A stretch of DNA of 64,000 nucleotides from Nostoc calcicola FACHB-3891. Its GTDB lineage: Bacteria > Cyanobacteriota > Cyanobacteriia > Cyanobacteriales > Nostocaceae. This document shows positions 28,571 through 40,340 of this stretch, in pieces; within the stretch, counting starts at the first letter, position 1; the number at the start of each line of letters is the position of its first letter. The notes below the pieces were generated by a model. The model had not been told where the DNA came from and made no database searches. It was given only the letters and a program-made list of their open reading frames with translations. Both the position numbers and the translations under genes were made by a program. The stretch spans positions 160,119-224,118 of the forward strand of contig NZ_JACJRQ010000010.1 in NCBI RefSeq assembly GCF_014697355.1, given 5' to 3'.

Positions 28571-30262
28571 TTACGCACTCACAATATAAGATGAATTGAT
28601 CGCTACTACACGACTAGCATCTACCAAAGCTTGATATACCATCACAGCTACCTCAGCACGTGTAGCATCGCGGGTAGGATTGAGTTGTTTGAGATTAGGG
28701 TAATTAACGATAATCTCTTTTTTAATAGCCTTGATGACTTCATCCTTAGCATAATCAGGAATCTTTGCTTGGTCGTCAAAAGTTTTAGTGGTTGCTGTGC
28801 TATCACCAGATAATCCCAATCCATTCACTAAGGAGACAATCACTTGCACCCGCTGGATATTTTTGTTGGGGCCAAAGGTATTATCGGGAAAACCAGAGAG
28901 AAATAAACCTTGATATGCTTGCTGAATTACCTTAGATGCCCAAAAGTCTGCTGGTACATCTTTGAATTTGGTAACGGCGCGGTTTGGCGATGGGTCGAAA
29001 GCTTTTACTATTAATGCTGCATATTGCGCCCGTGTCATCGTAGCATCAGGTTTAAATGTGCGATCGGGGAAACCATTAATTATCCCCAATTTGACTAATT
29101 CCCGAATAAATGCACCTGCCCAATGATTAGTAATATCGGTTAATTCGATAGTCGGCGTAGGTGTTGGAGTGGGTGTTGGTGTTGGAGTCGGGGTTGGAGT
29201 CGGGGTTGGTGTTGGAGTGGGTGTTGGTGTTGGCGTTGGAGTTGGCGTGGGTGTTGGAGTTGGAGTTGGAGTGGGTGTTGGTGTTGGCGTTGGAGTTGGC
29301 GTGGGTGTTGGAGTTGGCGTGGGTGTTGGAGTTGGCGTGGGTGTTGGAGTTGGCGTGGGTGTTGGAGTTGGCGTGGGTGTCGGTGTCGGAACTGAACTAT
29401 CTGCAAACTCTACTTTTCCCGTGACTTTAGTCGGATCTATTGTATTTCCCACGGAAACCAGCTTATTGGAACTGGCATTTTGCAAATCAAATTTACCGTT
29501 ATTGCGTAGAGTGTTGCCCCCTGGATTATTGGTACTGCCGATATCCGGTAGGGCGCTTGCAATTATAGTTAGACCATCATCAGTATTATTTTCACTCAGG
29601 TTATTACGTAATACGGGACGGGAAGTACCAGAAACGACGATCCCAGAACGATTTTCAGAAATTTTGTTATCTCGAATTATGGGTGATGCGGTATCACTAA
29701 TGGCAATACCAAAACCTGTTTTGAAAAAAGTATTACCTTGAATTTGACCTTGGGAATTTTTAGCGATCGCAATTCCATTGGCTGCATTCTCACTGAACAC
29801 ATTACCTAGAATAACTGGGTTAGCATCGCCTGTAGCAAATACTCCTTCCCGCTTGCATTGAGTGAAGGTGCTGTTTGCAACAGTAGGCGCAGTTGATTCA
29901 ACCCAGACACCACTACCACGGCTAGCCAAATTTGTTACAGTCACTCCCCGAAGTTCGGCTTTATCCAACATCACAAAAGTAACATTTTGACCAGCAAAAG
30001 TACGGCTTAAGTAATTACCACTTCCTTCAATCAAAATGCCGTTACCTTTGTTGGTTTCATTACCCACCACTGTCACCCCAGATGAAATCGTTAGCGGAAA
30101 CACTTCACCGCTAGCAGCATTGTAATTACCGTTTGCCAGTTGAATCTTAGTATCAATTGTGGCTACCTTCAGGGCTTGCGTAATAGTTTTGAACGGCGCT
30201 TGTTGACTACCAGCGTTGGTATCGCTGCCTGTTACTGGATTTACATAAAAAGTTTGAGCCAT
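28571..30262 (-). CDS. Beta-helix (DUF1565) protein with Thr-Pro spacer and three SLH domains
   Basis: 563 residues. Residues 1-285 are a right-handed parallel beta-helix of the DUF1565 type ([23 protein letters not shown], repeated NxI/NxF coils). A Thr-Pro repeat of about 75 residues follows, then three SLH domains at about 380-550 ([56 protein letters not shown]), which anchor proteins to cell-wall polymers in cyanobacteria. I infer a surface protein with a polysaccharide-related head. No obvious signal peptide is visible. The spacer is encoded by a hexamer DNA repeat at 29155-29390. Confidence 0.85.
   Translation of the reverse strand: MAQTFYVNPVTGSDTNAGSQQAPFKTITQALKVATIDTKIQLANGNYNAASGEVFPLTISSGVTVVGNETNKGNGILIEGSGNYLSRTFAGQNVTFVMLDKAELRGVTVTNLASRGSGVWVESTAPTVANSTFTQCKREGVFATGDANPVILGNVFSENAANGIAIAKNSQGQIQGNTFFKTGFGIAISDTASPIIRDNKISENRSGIVVSGTSRPVLRNNLSENNTDDGLTIIASALPDIGSTNNPGGNTLRNNGKFDLQNASSNKLVSVGNTIDPTKVTGKVEFADSSVPTPTPTPTPTPTPTPTPTPTPTPTPTPTPTPTPTPTPTPTPTPTPTPTPTPTPTPTPTPTPTPTPTPTPTPTPTPTPTPTIELTDITNHWAGAFIRELVKLGIINGFPDRTFKPDATMTRAQYAALIVKAFDPSPNRAVTKFKDVPADFWASKVIQQAYQGLFLSGFPDNTFGPNKNIQRVQVIVSLVNGLGLSGDSTATTKTFDDQAKIPDYAKDEVIKAIKKEIIVNYPNLKQLNPTRDATRAEVAVMVYQALVDASRVVAINSSYIVSA
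29155..29390. repeat. Hexanucleotide repeat encoding Thr-Pro spacer
   Basis: About 39 units of GGTGTTGGAGT/GGCGTG type, minus-strand ACNCCN. The third bases vary between G, T, A and C, so the protein repeat is under selection even though DNA slippage is likely. Confidence 0.9.
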
Positions 30263-30416
30263 ATTTATACTTCCAAAAAATACATAGCTATCCTAGCGCT
30301 AACCATAAAAATGTGTAGCGGCTGATGCATTAAGCAGCTAAAAGTACTTTTCAGGGGAAAGTAATAAAATTATGCAAATGTTTTTTAATTACTTCAGGAA
30401 TTATACTGTTTAACTT

Positions 30417-30512
30417 TACAGCTATTTTCAGGTAAATAGACCACGCGGTAAGGGCACAGCATTGCTGTGCCCCTACAACAGATGTGGTTCAAATACCTGA
30501 AAACCCCTGTAA
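30417..30512. repeat. Nested palindromic element, GTAAGGGCACAG core
   Basis: Outer arms TACAGCTATTTTCAGGTA (30417-30434) and TACCTGAAAACCCCTGTA (30494-30511) are inverted. The core GTAAGGGCACAGC/GCTGTGCCCCTAC (30448-30476) forms a 13-bp stem. Same architecture as 21018-21113. It lies between the beta-helix gene start and the phosphoketolase gene end. Confidence 0.75.
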
Positions 30513-30601
30513 GGTTGATACAAATAGCTTGGTCAGGGCGCACAGCTGTCATAGGTGTCAACTTAGAGGCAGGGCGAATTCTATTCGTCCATTTTGCTGG
30601 C

Positions 30602-30633
30602 AAAACCCCAGAGAAAAAAATCTCTAGGGTTTT
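30602..30633 (-). terminator. Intrinsic terminator of phosphoketolase gene
   Basis: AAAACCCCAGAGA and TCTCTAGGGTTTT form a 12-bp stem with one mismatch, with T-runs on both strands, 30 bp beyond the phosphoketolase stop. Its form allows termination in either direction. Confidence 0.7.
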
Positions 30634-30662
30634 TTGTTGTTAGCGATCGCCTAACATATCAG

Positions 30663-33044
30663 TTAATAAGGCCACTTCCAGTCACGAATTTCCGGCATAT
30701 CGTCGCCGTACTTCTCAATGTAGTGCTTATGTTCGATCAGTTTATCTTGCATTTGCTGTTTGACATAAGCTGCCTTAGATCCGAGTTTGTCCACGCGATC
30801 GATCACATCAATTACTAGATGGAAGCGATCGAGTTCGTTAAGAACAACCATATCAAAGGGGGTGGTGGTAGTTCCCTCTTCCTTGTAGCCACGCACATGC
30901 AGCTGCTCATGGTTGGTGTGGCGATAGGTTAGGCGATGAATCAGCCAAGGATAGCCATGAAATGCAAAGATAATGTGTTTATCAGTGGTGAAAAGTGTAT
31001 CAAAGTCTTTCTCGCTCAAACCGTGGGGATGTTCACTTTTTGGCTGTAGTGTCATCAAATCGACTACGTTGACTACCCGCACTTTTAAGTCAGGGAAGTG
31101 CTGACGCAAGATATCTACCGCCGCCAAGGTTTCTAAGGTGGGAATATCCCCAGCACAACCCAGTACTACATCTGGTTCGCCGCCTTGGTCGTTGCTTGCC
31201 CATTCCCAAATGCCGATGCCTTTGGTGCAGTGCTTGACGGCTGCATCCATGTTGAGGTACTGCAACGCTGGTTGCTTCCCTGCAACGATGACGTTGACAT
31301 AGTTGCGGCTTCTCAAGCAATGGTCTGTTACGGATAGCAGAGTGTTGGCATCAGGAGGCAAATAAACTCGAACAATCTCTGCTTTCTTATTAACCACATG
31401 GTCAATAAAACCGGGGTCTTGGTGGGAGAAACCGTTGTGGTCTTGCCGCCAAACGTGAGAGGAAAGTAGGTAATTGAGGGAAGCAATTGGTCTGCGCCAG
31501 GGAATATCTATGGTAGTTTTCAACCATTTGGCGTGTTGGTTGAACATGGAGTCAATGATGTGGATGAAGGCCTCATAACAGGAGAAAAAGCCGTGGCGAC
31601 CTGTGAGGAGGTAGCCTTCTAACCATCCTTGACAACAAGTTTCGCTGAGAATTTCCATCACCCGACCGTCGGGGGAAAGATGGTCATCTTCGGGGAGAAT
31701 CTGAGCTTCCCAAGTCCGGTCTGTAACTTCCAGCACAGCATCCAGGCGATTGGATGCTGTTTCATCGGGACCGAAGACGCGGAAATTGCGATTTTCTTGG
31801 TTAAATTCCATGATATCCCGGAGGAATCTACCACTCACTTTGGTAGCTTCAGCGATCGCCTTCCCTGGTTGAGAAACATCTACAGCATAGTCTCGAAAGT
31901 CCGGCATCTTCAGGTCATGTAGCAAAAGACCGCCGTTGGCGTGGGGATTGTCACCCATGCGTCGATGCCCTTTGGGAGCTAGTTCTGCTAGTTCCTCAAT
32001 CAGCTTACCATTGCTGTCGAAGAGTTCTTCTGGTTTGTAACTCTTCATCCAATCTTCTAGGAGTTTCAGGTGTTCTGGCTGTTTGGCGATGTTGCCAAAA
32101 GGAACCTGATGCGATCGCCAATAACCTTCGGTTTTTTTGCCATCCACTTCCTTCGGTCCCGTCCAACCTTTGGGGGTTCGCATGATAATCATCGGCCACT
32201 GGGGACGTTCAGTGAAACCGTGTACGCGGGCTTCTCTTTGGATACTTTGAATTTCAGCGATCGCTGTATCTAGAGTCGCCGCCATTTGTTGGTGGACAAC
32301 TGCGGGATCGTCACCTTCGACAAAGTATGGCTTGTAGCCGTAGCCTACAAATAAACTCTCCAATTCCTCATGGCTAATCCGTGCTAATACTGTTGGGTTG
32401 GCAATTTTATACCCGTTCAGGTGCAGAATTGGCAGTACCGCACCATCAGACACGGGGTTGAGAAACTTGTTAGAATGCCAGCTAGCCGCTAAAGCACCAG
32501 TTTCCGCTTCGCCATCACCCACAACAGCAGCAACAATCAAGTCTGGGTTATCAAACGCAGCACCGTAAGCATGGACGAGGGCGTAACCTAGTTCCCCGCC
32601 TTCGTGGATAGAACCAGGTGTTTCCGGTGCAACGTGGCTGGGAATACCACCAGGGAAAGAGAATTGTTTGAAGAGTTTCTTCATTCCCTCAGCATCTTGG
32701 GAGATGTTGTGGTAATACTTGCTGTAAGTACCTTCTAGATAGGTGTTGGCTACCAGTCCGGGACCTCCATGACCAGGCCCAGCAATGTAGATTGTGTTCA
32801 GGTCATATTTTTTAATGACCCGATTCAGGTGAACATAGATAAAGTTCAGCCCTGGTGTTGTTCCCCAGTGACCCAAAAGCCTGGGCTTGACGTGTTCTAG
32901 TTTTAGCGGTTCTCTCAGTAGCGGATTGTCGAGTAGATATATTTGCCCAACGGAAAGATAATTAGCTGCACGCCAGTAGGCATTGATCTTACCTAATTCT
33001 TCATCTGTTAAAGGCTTTGTTTGTGGAGTCGTTGCTAATGTCAT
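30663..33044 (-). CDS. xfp: Xylulose-5-phosphate/fructose-6-phosphate phosphoketolase
   Basis: 793 residues, normal for the family. A ThDP-dependent enzyme that splits xylulose-5-phosphate or fructose-6-phosphate with phosphate to acetyl-phosphate plus glyceraldehyde-3-phosphate or erythrose-4-phosphate. Motifs: [45 protein letters not shown] (ThDP/Mg site) and [12 protein letters not shown]. It gives a short route from the Calvin cycle to acetyl units. Cyanobacterial XFP is known to be ATP-inhibited. Single gene with its own terminator. Confidence 0.97.
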   Translation of the reverse strand: MTLATTPQTKPLTDEELGKINAYWRAANYLSVGQIYLLDNPLLREPLKLEHVKPRLLGHWGTTPGLNFIYVHLNRVIKKYDLNTIYIAGPGHGGPGLVANTYLEGTYSKYYHNISQDAEGMKKLFKQFSFPGGIPSHVAPETPGSIHEGGELGYALVHAYGAAFDNPDLIVAAVVGDGEAETGALAASWHSNKFLNPVSDGAVLPILHLNGYKIANPTVLARISHEELESLFVGYGYKPYFVEGDDPAVVHQQMAATLDTAIAEIQSIQREARVHGFTERPQWPMIIMRTPKGWTGPKEVDGKKTEGYWRSHQVPFGNIAKQPEHLKLLEDWMKSYKPEELFDSNGKLIEELAELAPKGHRRMGDNPHANGGLLLHDLKMPDFRDYAVDVSQPGKAIAEATKVSGRFLRDIMEFNQENRNFRVFGPDETASNRLDAVLEVTDRTWEAQILPEDDHLSPDGRVMEILSETCCQGWLEGYLLTGRHGFFSCYEAFIHIIDSMFNQHAKWLKTTIDIPWRRPIASLNYLLSSHVWRQDHNGFSHQDPGFIDHVVNKKAEIVRVYLPPDANTLLSVTDHCLRSRNYVNVIVAGKQPALQYLNMDAAVKHCTKGIGIWEWASNDQGGEPDVVLGCAGDIPTLETLAAVDILRQHFPDLKVRVVNVVDLMTLQPKSEHPHGLSEKDFDTLFTTDKHIIFAFHGYPWLIHRLTYRHTNHEQLHVRGYKEEGTTTTPFDMVVLNELDRFHLVIDVIDRVDKLGSKAAYVKQQMQDKLIEHKHYIEKYGDDMPEIRDWKWPY

Positions 33045-33213
33045 TTCGACACTCCATTACAAAAGGATTTTGACGGATTCGCTCAGTATGTAATTATACT
33101 TATTTTCCAGATGATGGCCATCTAACCCATGAAAAATTTTTCCAGCCTTTGTGACTAAATCCTTGGCTCTGGCCACAGGATAGAGAGCGTATGAATGAAT
33201 TATGAATTACGAA

Positions 33214-33831
33214 CTATGAATTATTACCCGCTTGAAAAATCTGTTGAGCAGTTAAATTTAACTCTGGAAATGTTCGAGACTGGATGCGGTCTGTACCCCT
33301 AAATTTGCTAATTTGATACTCACCTTCATCCAAAGAACCAATTAATATCGTAGGTTGTTTTGGTTTACCAATAAATTCCCTACCGCCTAAAGCAGCATAA
33401 TCAACAATCCAGTATTCAGGAATTCCCATTTGTTCATAATCAGCATATTTTTTGAGGTAATCATCACGCCAATTGGTACTAACAACTTCAACAATTATAG
33501 GAATTGATGTCGGTTGACTAATAGTAGATTCTTTTTTCCATAGAGGTTCGTTTATCAAATTAGGGCGATTCAATAACAGTACATCTGGCGAATAACCTGA
33601 TTCATTTTCAGGTGGCTTGACTAGTGCTGTTTTGGGTATGAAGTAAGGGAGATTTAAACGGATACATTCTCTAGTCAGTTCAAAGGCTAAAAATCCTGTT
33701 ACCTCTTCATGGTCTCCTACAGGTTGAGGCATTTTAGTAATGATTCCATTGTGCAATTCATAGCGTTCATTCTCTGGTTTCCACTTGACAAATTCCTCAA
33801 AAGTTACGATTTTTGGTAAAGCTTGAGTCAT
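33214..33831 (-). CDS. Uma2-family endonuclease-like protein
   Basis: 205 residues. The Uma2 core is complete: FEEFVKWKPENERYELHNGII, SGYSPDVLLLNRP (the PD segment), IIVEVVSTNWRDDYLKKYADYEQMG (ExxxxxW/K-like catalytic strand) and YWIVDYAALGGR. Function unknown. It starts 23 bp after the rimM stop in the same direction and is probably cotranscribed with it. Confidence 0.9.
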   Translation of the reverse strand: MTQALPKIVTFEEFVKWKPENERYELHNGIITKMPQPVGDHEEVTGFLAFELTRECIRLNLPYFIPKTALVKPPENESGYSPDVLLLNRPNLINEPLWKKESTISQPTSIPIIVEVVSTNWRDDYLKKYADYEQMGIPEYWIVDYAALGGREFIGKPKQPTILIGSLDEGEYQISKFRGTDRIQSRTFPELNLTAQQIFQAGNNS

Positions 33832-33853
33832 TTTCCAGGCTCCAAAATTTTAA

Positions 33854-34462
33854 CTAGTTATTAATTTCTAATAATCCAGATGGCGGTGTAATTTCAATGC
33901 GACCAGATTGTATGTCTACCACTGGGGCGATCGCTTCTACAAAAGGAATCAAAACTGTCTTTTGTGCTTTGTCATTTGTCATTTGTTCTTTGGTAGTAGT
34001 AAAAGATGGGTGCAATTTTACTTCTAACAAATCATTGCCGGCGGGAATGATGTCTACTACTGTCCCTACAAGTTCGCCAGATGCTTGCATGAAGACTTCC
34101 AAACCAATCAAATCAAGGACATGATATTCATTTTCGGCTAATTGGGGGCGATCGCTAGCTGGCACCATTAACTTACAACCCCGCAATGCCTCTGCCTGAT
34201 TGCAATTTTCCACTCCAGCTAATTTGATGACATACAAGTTTTTATTACTGATGTAACGTCCTGCTAATAATTCGATTGGTTGGGGTTCTGTCTCACCAGG
34301 ACGCAACAACCAACGTTTTCCCGGCACTTCAAATCGTTCAGGGAAATCTGAGTCAGGATAAACTCGTAATTCCCCAGCCAATCCTTGAGGTGCAACAATC
34401 TTACCAATTTCTAGCCAATCATCTGATTTTGGATTTTGGATTTTGGATTTTGGATTAGTCAT
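33854..34462 (-). CDS. rimM: Ribosome maturation factor RimM
   Basis: 202 residues including a repeat-encoded N-terminus. RimM binds S19 and assists 30S head assembly. The N-terminal OB-like domain is [29 protein letters not shown], and the PRC-barrel C-terminal domain begins at [12 protein letters not shown]. Residues 1-13 ([13 protein letters not shown]) come from a heptanucleotide repeat just upstream and are not part of the fold, so the true functional start is near residue 14. A segment around 145-160 ([15 protein letters not shown]) also looks repeat-derived, inserted between barrel strands. Confidence 0.95.
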   Translation of the reverse strand: MTNPKSKIQNPKSDDWLEIGKIVAPQGLAGELRVYPDSDFPERFEVPGKRWLLRPGETEPQPIELLAGRYISNKNLYVIKLAGVENCNQAEALRGCKLMVPASDRPQLAENEYHVLDLIGLEVFMQASGELVGTVVDIIPAGNDLLEVKLHPSFTTTKEQMTNDKAQKTVLIPFVEAIAPVVDIQSGRIEITPPSGLLEINN

Positions 34463-34619
34463 TTGTCATTGGGCATAGGGCATAGCGCATAAGGCATGGG
34501 GCATTGGAAGATGCAGGGGGCACAGGAGTAGGAGGAGAATAATAATTCTTAACTCCTCACTCCTCACTCCTCACTCCTCACTCATAACTCCTCACTCCTC
34601 ACTCCTCACTCATCACTCA
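34463..34619. repeat. Repeat-rich gap between avtA and rimM
   Basis: Contains GGGCATAGGGCAT-type words (34473-34505) and a CTCCTCACT heptamer-like array (about 34550-34619). Both are STRR classes found elsewhere. No gene. Confidence 0.8.
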
Positions 34620-35903
34620 TCACGCACTCACAGCAGTACGCTGATAAGCTTCTTGGGCTACTTTGGCTAAACGTTGCATACCAGTGACAATTTCTTCATC
34701 GCTGCCGGTGAGGCTGATACGGAAGCATTGGTGCTTGTGCGCCCACTCTTCATTTAAACCGGGGAAGAAGGTACTTCCAGGTACGATAATTACACCTACT
34801 TGCTTAAGTTCTTGGTAAAATTCCCAGTCAGTGATGGGTAAATTTTCTAACCACAACCAAGCAAAAATTGCTCCTTCACCGCGATGGAGAAACCAAGGTA
34901 AATTCTTGGGCATTGCTTGTTCTAAGCTGGTTTCTAAAACGGTAAATTTATTTTGGTAGAAGGGACGAATCACAGTCTCAGAAATTTCTACTAAGGCACC
35001 AGAATTAATTGCTAGGGCAGCGATCGCTTGACCATAACGCGAAGAATGCAGACTCGCGTTTGCTTGGAAACACTCTAGCACCTCAATCCACTTTTCATCC
35101 CCAATGGCAATACCAATCCTTTCTCCTGGTAATCCGGCTTTGGATAAACTCATGCAGTGGAGGATATTATCGCCAAACACTGGCGTCATTTCGGTAAAGT
35201 TCAACGATGGGAAGGGAGGCGCATAAGCCGAGTCAATTAGCACTGGCAGATTGTAAGGCGAGGCTAAGGCAGCAATCTTTTTCACTTCGTCGTCAGTGAG
35301 GACGTTACCAGTGGGGTTACACGGACGAGAGAAGATGACACAACCAGTATTTTCGGTAATCGATACTTGGCTGAAGTCTGGGCGATATTTAAATCGATGG
35401 GCAGCTGCATCAATATCGAGAGTTGGTTTGTAAGCGACTAAGGCTTTTGGTTCCAAGCAGATACCGCCGTAACCAGTGTAGTCAGGACTTAGAGGCAAAA
35501 CGATTTGTTTTAACTGCCCGCTGCTGGTGTAGCCACCGAATATATTTGCAGCGTAGAAATAGAGAGTTTGACTACCGGGGGTGATAAAAATATTGCGATC
35601 GCCCAATTTTAACCCGTAGCGTTTATTAAAGTCATTGGCGATCGCTTCGATTAATGGTGCATAGCCCTGACTCGATCCGTAGCGACAAACGACTTCACCA
35701 TATTCTGGACTAGCTAAAAGCTGTGCAGTGCAATCCCGCCATAACTGTTCTACCTCCGGTAAAATCAGCGGGTTACCAGCACTCAAATTAATAAACTGCT
35801 GCCCTGAACCAGATCGTAACGTTTCGATAATATCCTTCATGATTGCTCTGACGCCAGTCAGGTTGGACATTTGAGTGCCAATTTGTGTTAGGGCAGGGTT
35901 CAT
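34620..35903 (-). CDS. avtA: Valine-pyruvate aminotransferase
   Basis: About 427 residues from the ATG at 35903 (a TTG at 35915 is also possible). Class I/II PLP aminotransferase of the AvtA group: INLSAGNPLILPEVEQLWRD, FITPGSQTLYFYAANIF, SRPCNPTGNVL, and the PLP-lysine motif SLSKAGLPGERIG. It interconverts valine plus pyruvate with 2-ketoisovalerate plus alanine. The C-terminal FFPGL and CFRISLTGSDEEI match the family. It precedes rimM by 157 bp in the same direction. Confidence 0.93.
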   Translation of the reverse strand: MNPALTQIGTQMSNLTGVRAIMKDIIETLRSGSGQQFINLSAGNPLILPEVEQLWRDCTAQLLASPEYGEVVCRYGSSQGYAPLIEAIANDFNKRYGLKLGDRNIFITPGSQTLYFYAANIFGGYTSSGQLKQIVLPLSPDYTGYGGICLEPKALVAYKPTLDIDAAAHRFKYRPDFSQVSITENTGCVIFSRPCNPTGNVLTDDEVKKIAALASPYNLPVLIDSAYAPPFPSLNFTEMTPVFGDNILHCMSLSKAGLPGERIGIAIGDEKWIEVLECFQANASLHSSRYGQAIAALAINSGALVEISETVIRPFYQNKFTVLETSLEQAMPKNLPWFLHRGEGAIFAWLWLENLPITDWEFYQELKQVGVIIVPGSTFFPGLNEEWAHKHQCFRISLTGSDEEIVTGMQRLAKVAQEAYQRTAVSA

Positions 35904-36288
35904 AAGCTGTGACAAAATTTATTAATTGAGGGTGGACAAATTACTTGGGGTTTGCTGCTGACATCAAGTTTACATCGTTGTCAAAACAACTGTCGCCGCC
36001 TTTAACCAATCTAGCTAGAGAATCATATTTTTACAAAGTCATATTTGAGGGACTGGGCATGAGGCATAGGGCATTGGGCATTGGGATTGAGGTTCTGAAG
36101 TTGATTAATGACTGTCCGTTCGCTGATTTTGAGGTGGTAAGAGGAATTAAAAAGCTATCCAGAAAAAACACAATCAATGAGGGAGGTGGGTACAATCCTC
36201 ATTCCAAAATTCTCACATCATCAAGATTTCAGCCCCCCACATATCACTTGTACAAATCGATTTTAAAGAGCCAGCCCGCGTCTCTCAC
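35904..36288. other. Intergenic region between avtA and the AAA/WD40 gene
   Basis: A 115-codon plus-strand frame (35945-36292) covers it but has low-complexity, repeat-like content (GGGCATTGGGCATTGGG) and no recognisable domain; I do not call it a gene. The rest is unremarkable AT-rich sequence. Confidence 0.4.
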
Positions 36289-39200
36289 CTAGCCCTTCGC
36301 CCGACACACCCGCAACCTCTCCCGCGCCTCTGGATGGGTGACAAAATAATCTTGCAGCCAGTCGCAACCCCGCGTCAGCAATTCATCCAACCCGCCAACC
36401 TGCCAAATCTCTGCGGTGATGTTGTTATGGAGTCTGTTGATAATAATGTAATGTCCATCGGGACTAAATGATCCTGTAACATTTGAGTCACGCCCTTTAA
36501 AGTCAGCCAGCAATCTTCCATTTAAGTCCCACACTTTAACAGTGCCGTCAAGAGATGCGGTGAAGATACGCTGCCCATCAGGGCTAAAGCTGCTACTTTT
36601 GACCTCTTTGTAATGTCCTTTCAGGTCAGCAAGTAATTTCCCGTTTAAATCCCAAACTTTGGCAGTCTTGTCATTGGATGCAGTAGCAATACGCTGACCA
36701 TCTGAGCTAAATGCTGCACTGTTGACTAGTGTTTGATGTCCCTTGAGGTCAAAAAGCAAATTCCCAGACATATCCCACACCTTGGCAGTGCCGTCATTGG
36801 ATGCGGTAACAATACGCTGACCATCTGGACTAAATGCGGCACTGGTGACTTGTTTTTGATGTCCTTTCAGGTCAGCAAGTAATTTTCCAGATGTATCCCA
36901 CAGCTTGGCAGTGCCGTCATTGGATGCGGTAACAATACGCCGACCATCTGGGCTGAAACTGGCACTGTTCACCCAATCAAAAATTTTGCTCTTTCGGATA
37001 TAAGCAAGAACCTTCTTATTGCGAGTATTCCATAATCCGGTTTGATGCCCTTTAAGGTCAGTAATTAGTTTTCCGTTTAAATCCCAAACTTTAGCAGTGT
37101 TGTCTCTGGATGCAGTAACAATGAGCTTACCATCTGGGCTAAATGCTGCACTGGTGACTTGTTCTTGATGTCCTTTCAGGTCAGTAATTAGTTTTCCGTT
37201 CAAATCCCAAACTTTGGCAGTGTTATCATTGGATGTAGTAGAAGAGTTATCACCGGATGCAGTAACAATGAGCTTACCATCCGGGCTAAATGCAGCACTG
37301 GTGACTTCCCCTTGATGCACAATATTAGCAAGCAATTTCCCGGATATGTCCCTTACATGGACATTTATGTTATGGATAATGAGGATGTGCTGACTATCGG
37401 GGCTAAACACCGCACGGTCGAATGATACGAAATCAGCAAACAGTTTTCTAGGAATTTCCCAGATCCTGACACCATCTGCGGTTTCAGTAAAGATACGCCG
37501 ACCATCCAAACTAAATCCCGCCCTCTTACTTGTCCCTCCATTCCCTCTGAGAACAAAAATGAGACGGCCAGTATATGCATCCCAGACTCGATCAGTAACG
37601 TCACTAGATGAAGTGACGATGATCTTACCATTCGGGCTAAATGCCGCATTAGAATAAACTGTATTGCCCTGATTTGAGTCGTTGAGTTCAGCAAAAAACT
37701 TTCCAGAAATGTCCCACAGTTTTGCTTTATAGTCCGCTAAAATAATAATGTCTTGACCGTCTGGGCTAATTACCGCGTTGTCGATATACTGATATTCCTT
37801 AAAGTCGGTAAGCAGTTTTCCAGAAGTATCCCACACCTTTGCAGTACCATCATCGGATACAGTAAGGATCGACTTCCCATTTTGACTAAATACCGCACTT
37901 TTGACTGCTTTGTGATGCCCTCTGAGGTCAGCAAGCAGTTTTCCAGAGGTATCCCATAGCTTTGCAGTGCCATCGTCGGATACAGTAAGGATCAACTTCC
38001 CATTTGGACTAAATATCGCACTTTCGACTGCTTTGTGATCTCCTCTGAGGTCAGCAAGCAGTTTTCCAGAGGTATCCCATAGCTTTGCAGTACCATCATC
38101 GGATGCAGTAAGGATCGACTTCCCATTTGGACTAAATACCGCACTTTTGATTGCTTTGTGATGCCCTTTGAGGTTAGCAACAAGCAATTTCCCATTTAAG
38201 TCCCATACTTTTGCAGTACCGTCATCAGATGCGGTGACAACATATTCACCAAAAGGACTACACTCGACAGTATTGCTCTGACCATCCCGATATGTTTTGA
38301 GTTCAACAAGTAGCTTTCCAGAAGTGTCCCAGAGTATGGTTTTTTCGCCAGATGTGGTAACTATACACCGACCATACTTGCTAAATGAGACACTTCTAAC
38401 CTCATTTTCATGCCCATTAAGTTCGGCAAGCAAATTGCCAGAGGTATCCCACAACTTGGCAGTAGTACTGTACCAAGATGTAGTCGCGATAAGTTTTCCA
38501 TCAGGGCTAAATGCGCTATCGGCTAAACCTTGATTTCCTGCATACAGCTGATTTCGCTCATGAATATTATCCAGAATTGTCTGTAAAGCTAAGATAGGAC
38601 TAGCGCTTGGATATTTTTCTAGTGGTCTTCCATCTTTTACCAGTTCTTTCAACTTTTGCCCTGCATCCATTGCTAGTAGTAATGCTTCTAATTCTTGGTA
38701 TTCAAATTGTCGCAAAGCTGTAACTCCCTGTTGTTCTAGCTTTGTAGCTTCCTGTGCTTCTTGTACTTGTTTAATTGCATTACTTGCAAATATCCCAGCA
38801 ATAATTGCTCCAACTATCGATACAGTTAAAATAATTGCACCAATGCGAATTTGTCGCTTGGCTTTTTTTTGCGCTTTATTTAAAGTCTCATTTGCTTGCG
38901 CTAATATCCGTCCTTCTTCTTCTTTGACTTCTAAAGCAACTTCAATTTCTCTTTTATCTAATCTTTCGCTAGCAGATAAAAACTTATAATCTTCATCACT
39001 CAAACTTTTATTATTCGCCCAAACCAAGGCATCCTGTAACGCTTGCCCTCGCAATAAACGCGATTCATCTTGATAGTCTGATTCTACCCAAGCTCTCAGT
39101 ACTTCTGCATAAGGACGCAAATCTGCCAGTGCTTTTTCCAGCCAACTCTGGTTAAACACAGCAGTATAAATGCAGTTATAAACTTGTAGCTTTCCCTGAT

Positions 39201-40233
39201 GCCTGACTATTAATCCCGAAAGCCGCAATTGGGTTTGTTCTAAACTATTATCATCTATGACTTCTTGAAGCAGAATTTGCTGATACAAACCTAACAATCT
39301 ACCTGTACGCTGTCCACCACCTTGTAAAATTCGGTCACGAATTGTTTTTAAATGCTCTGGTTCATCCTGAGATTCCCAATTAGTAATAACCTTAGTTTGC
39401 ACCAACTCTTCTACCCGCTCCACCGCCCTATCCTCTGGAATTGGAGAATCATCATTAAGAATTAACTTACAAAGTTTTTGGGTGAGAAATGGTTGCCCCC
39501 CTGTCCACCCCAATACTGCTTCCATCACCAGCATTGGTTTGTTGGTTTTCACCACTAAACCATCAGCTAACGGTTGGGCTTCCTGTAACTTAAAACCAGT
39601 CAGTTGAATTGCCCTACCAATATTAAAAGGCGTGCGTCTCCTATCTTGAATTAAATCTGAGGGTGTTGCTACTCCAAATAAAGCAAAACTCAGCCGTTGA
39701 TAATCTGGCTGAGTCGCTCGACTATTATAAAATTCACGGATGAGAGCAAAAAAATCATCAATATTAAATTCCAGACTCAACACACTATCAATTTCATCAA
39801 CAAAAATCACTATTTTTTCAGAAATTGACTTGAGCAGAATTTTGTCAATAAACTCGCTGAATCGGTTGATGGAAGACAATGAACTGTGACTAGACCACCA
39901 ATCATTTAAATCAAAGCTTTCGTAGAGATTGAGACTATTAATAATGCCATTAATCACCCCTGCATACCATTGCTCTGAAGTGATATCCAAAGTACCAATA
40001 GCTGTAATGTCAATATCAGCACAAGCAATACCCTCTGCTTGCAACCGTTGCATCGTTCGTACCCGCAAACTCGACTTGCCCATTTGTCGGGAGTTAAGTA
40101 CATAACAAAACTCTCCTGCTTTCAATGCCTCGTAAAGTTCAATGTCTGCTTGCCGTTCTACATAGGTTGGGGCATCAATTGGCAAACTGCCTCCAACTTG
40201 ATATTCGTAAAATGGGCGAGGTGTGGCATTCAT
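36289..40233 (-). CDS. AAA-like NTPase fused to about 17 WD40 repeats
   Basis: 1314 residues. The N-terminal AAA-like domain (AAA_35 type, about 1-430) starts with [21 protein letters not shown] and has a Walker A-like [12 protein letters not shown] and a Walker B-like [14 protein letters not shown] coiled stretch and one membrane helix follow (about 472-492, [19 protein letters not shown]). The C-terminal two thirds contain roughly 17 WD40 repeats (FSPDG...[12 protein letters not shown]). Proteins of this shape are cyanobacterial signalling ATPases of unknown trigger. One WD40 unit near 37000-37050 has lost its core. It lies 107 bp after the kinase-AAA gene, probably in one operon. Confidence 0.88.
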   Translation of the reverse strand: MNATPRPFYEYQVGGSLPIDAPTYVERQADIELYEALKAGEFCYVLNSRQMGKSSLRVRTMQRLQAEGIACADIDITAIGTLDITSEQWYAGVINGIINSLNLYESFDLNDWWSSHSSLSSINRFSEFIDKILLKSISEKIVIFVDEIDSVLSLEFNIDDFFALIREFYNSRATQPDYQRLSFALFGVATPSDLIQDRRRTPFNIGRAIQLTGFKLQEAQPLADGLVVKTNKPMLVMEAVLGWTGGQPFLTQKLCKLILNDDSPIPEDRAVERVEELVQTKVITNWESQDEPEHLKTIRDRILQGGGQRTGRLLGLYQQILLQEVIDDNSLEQTQLRLSGLIVRHQGKLQVYNCIYTAVFNQSWLEKALADLRPYAEVLRAWVESDYQDESRLLRGQALQDALVWANNKSLSDEDYKFLSASERLDKREIEVALEVKEEEGRILAQANETLNKAQKKAKRQIRIGAIILTVSIVGAIIAGIFASNAIKQVQEAQEATKLEQQGVTALRQFEYQELEALLLAMDAGQKLKELVKDGRPLEKYPSASPILALQTILDNIHERNQLYAGNQGLADSAFSPDGKLIATTSWYSTTAKLWDTSGNLLAELNGHENEVRSVSFSKYGRCIVTTSGEKTILWDTSGKLLVELKTYRDGQSNTVECSPFGEYVVTASDDGTAKVWDLNGKLLVANLKGHHKAIKSAVFSPNGKSILTASDDGTAKLWDTSGKLLADLRGDHKAVESAIFSPNGKLILTVSDDGTAKLWDTSGKLLADLRGHHKAVKSAVFSQNGKSILTVSDDGTAKVWDTSGKLLTDFKEYQYIDNAVISPDGQDIIILADYKAKLWDISGKFFAELNDSNQGNTVYSNAAFSPNGKIIVTSSSDVTDRVWDAYTGRLIFVLRGNGGTSKRAGFSLDGRRIFTETADGVRIWEIPRKLFADFVSFDRAVFSPDSQHILIIHNINVHVRDISGKLLANIVHQGEVTSAAFSPDGKLIVTASGDNSSTTSNDNTAKVWDLNGKLITDLKGHQEQVTSAAFSPDGKLIVTASRDNTAKVWDLNGKLITDLKGHQTGLWNTRNKKVLAYIRKSKIFDWVNSASFSPDGRRIVTASNDGTAKLWDTSGKLLADLKGHQKQVTSAAFSPDGQRIVTASNDGTAKVWDMSGNLLFDLKGHQTLVNSAAFSSDGQRIATASNDKTAKVWDLNGKLLADLKGHYKEVKSSSFSPDGQRIFTASLDGTVKVWDLNGRLLADFKGRDSNVTGSFSPDGHYIIINRLHNNITAEIWQVGGLDELLTRGCDWLQDYFVTHPEARERLRVCRAKG

Positions 40234-40340
40234 TGGGTATATCTCAATTTGGGCTTGAATAATATCTACTTGTTGTCATCGCGCTTTTTCAGATGCTAGC
40301 TGAGAAATTTTGACTAAATATGGTGTTACACGCTGATAAT

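Noticed and set aside
29140..29741. Plus-strand frames of Gly-Val or Leu-Glu repeats
   Set aside because: These are shadows of the Thr-Pro-encoding hexamer repeat in the minus-strand beta-helix/SLH gene.
35945..36292. 115-codon plus-strand frame
   Set aside because: Contains repeat-like GGGCAT words, has no domain, and ends in the adjacent gene's 3' end.
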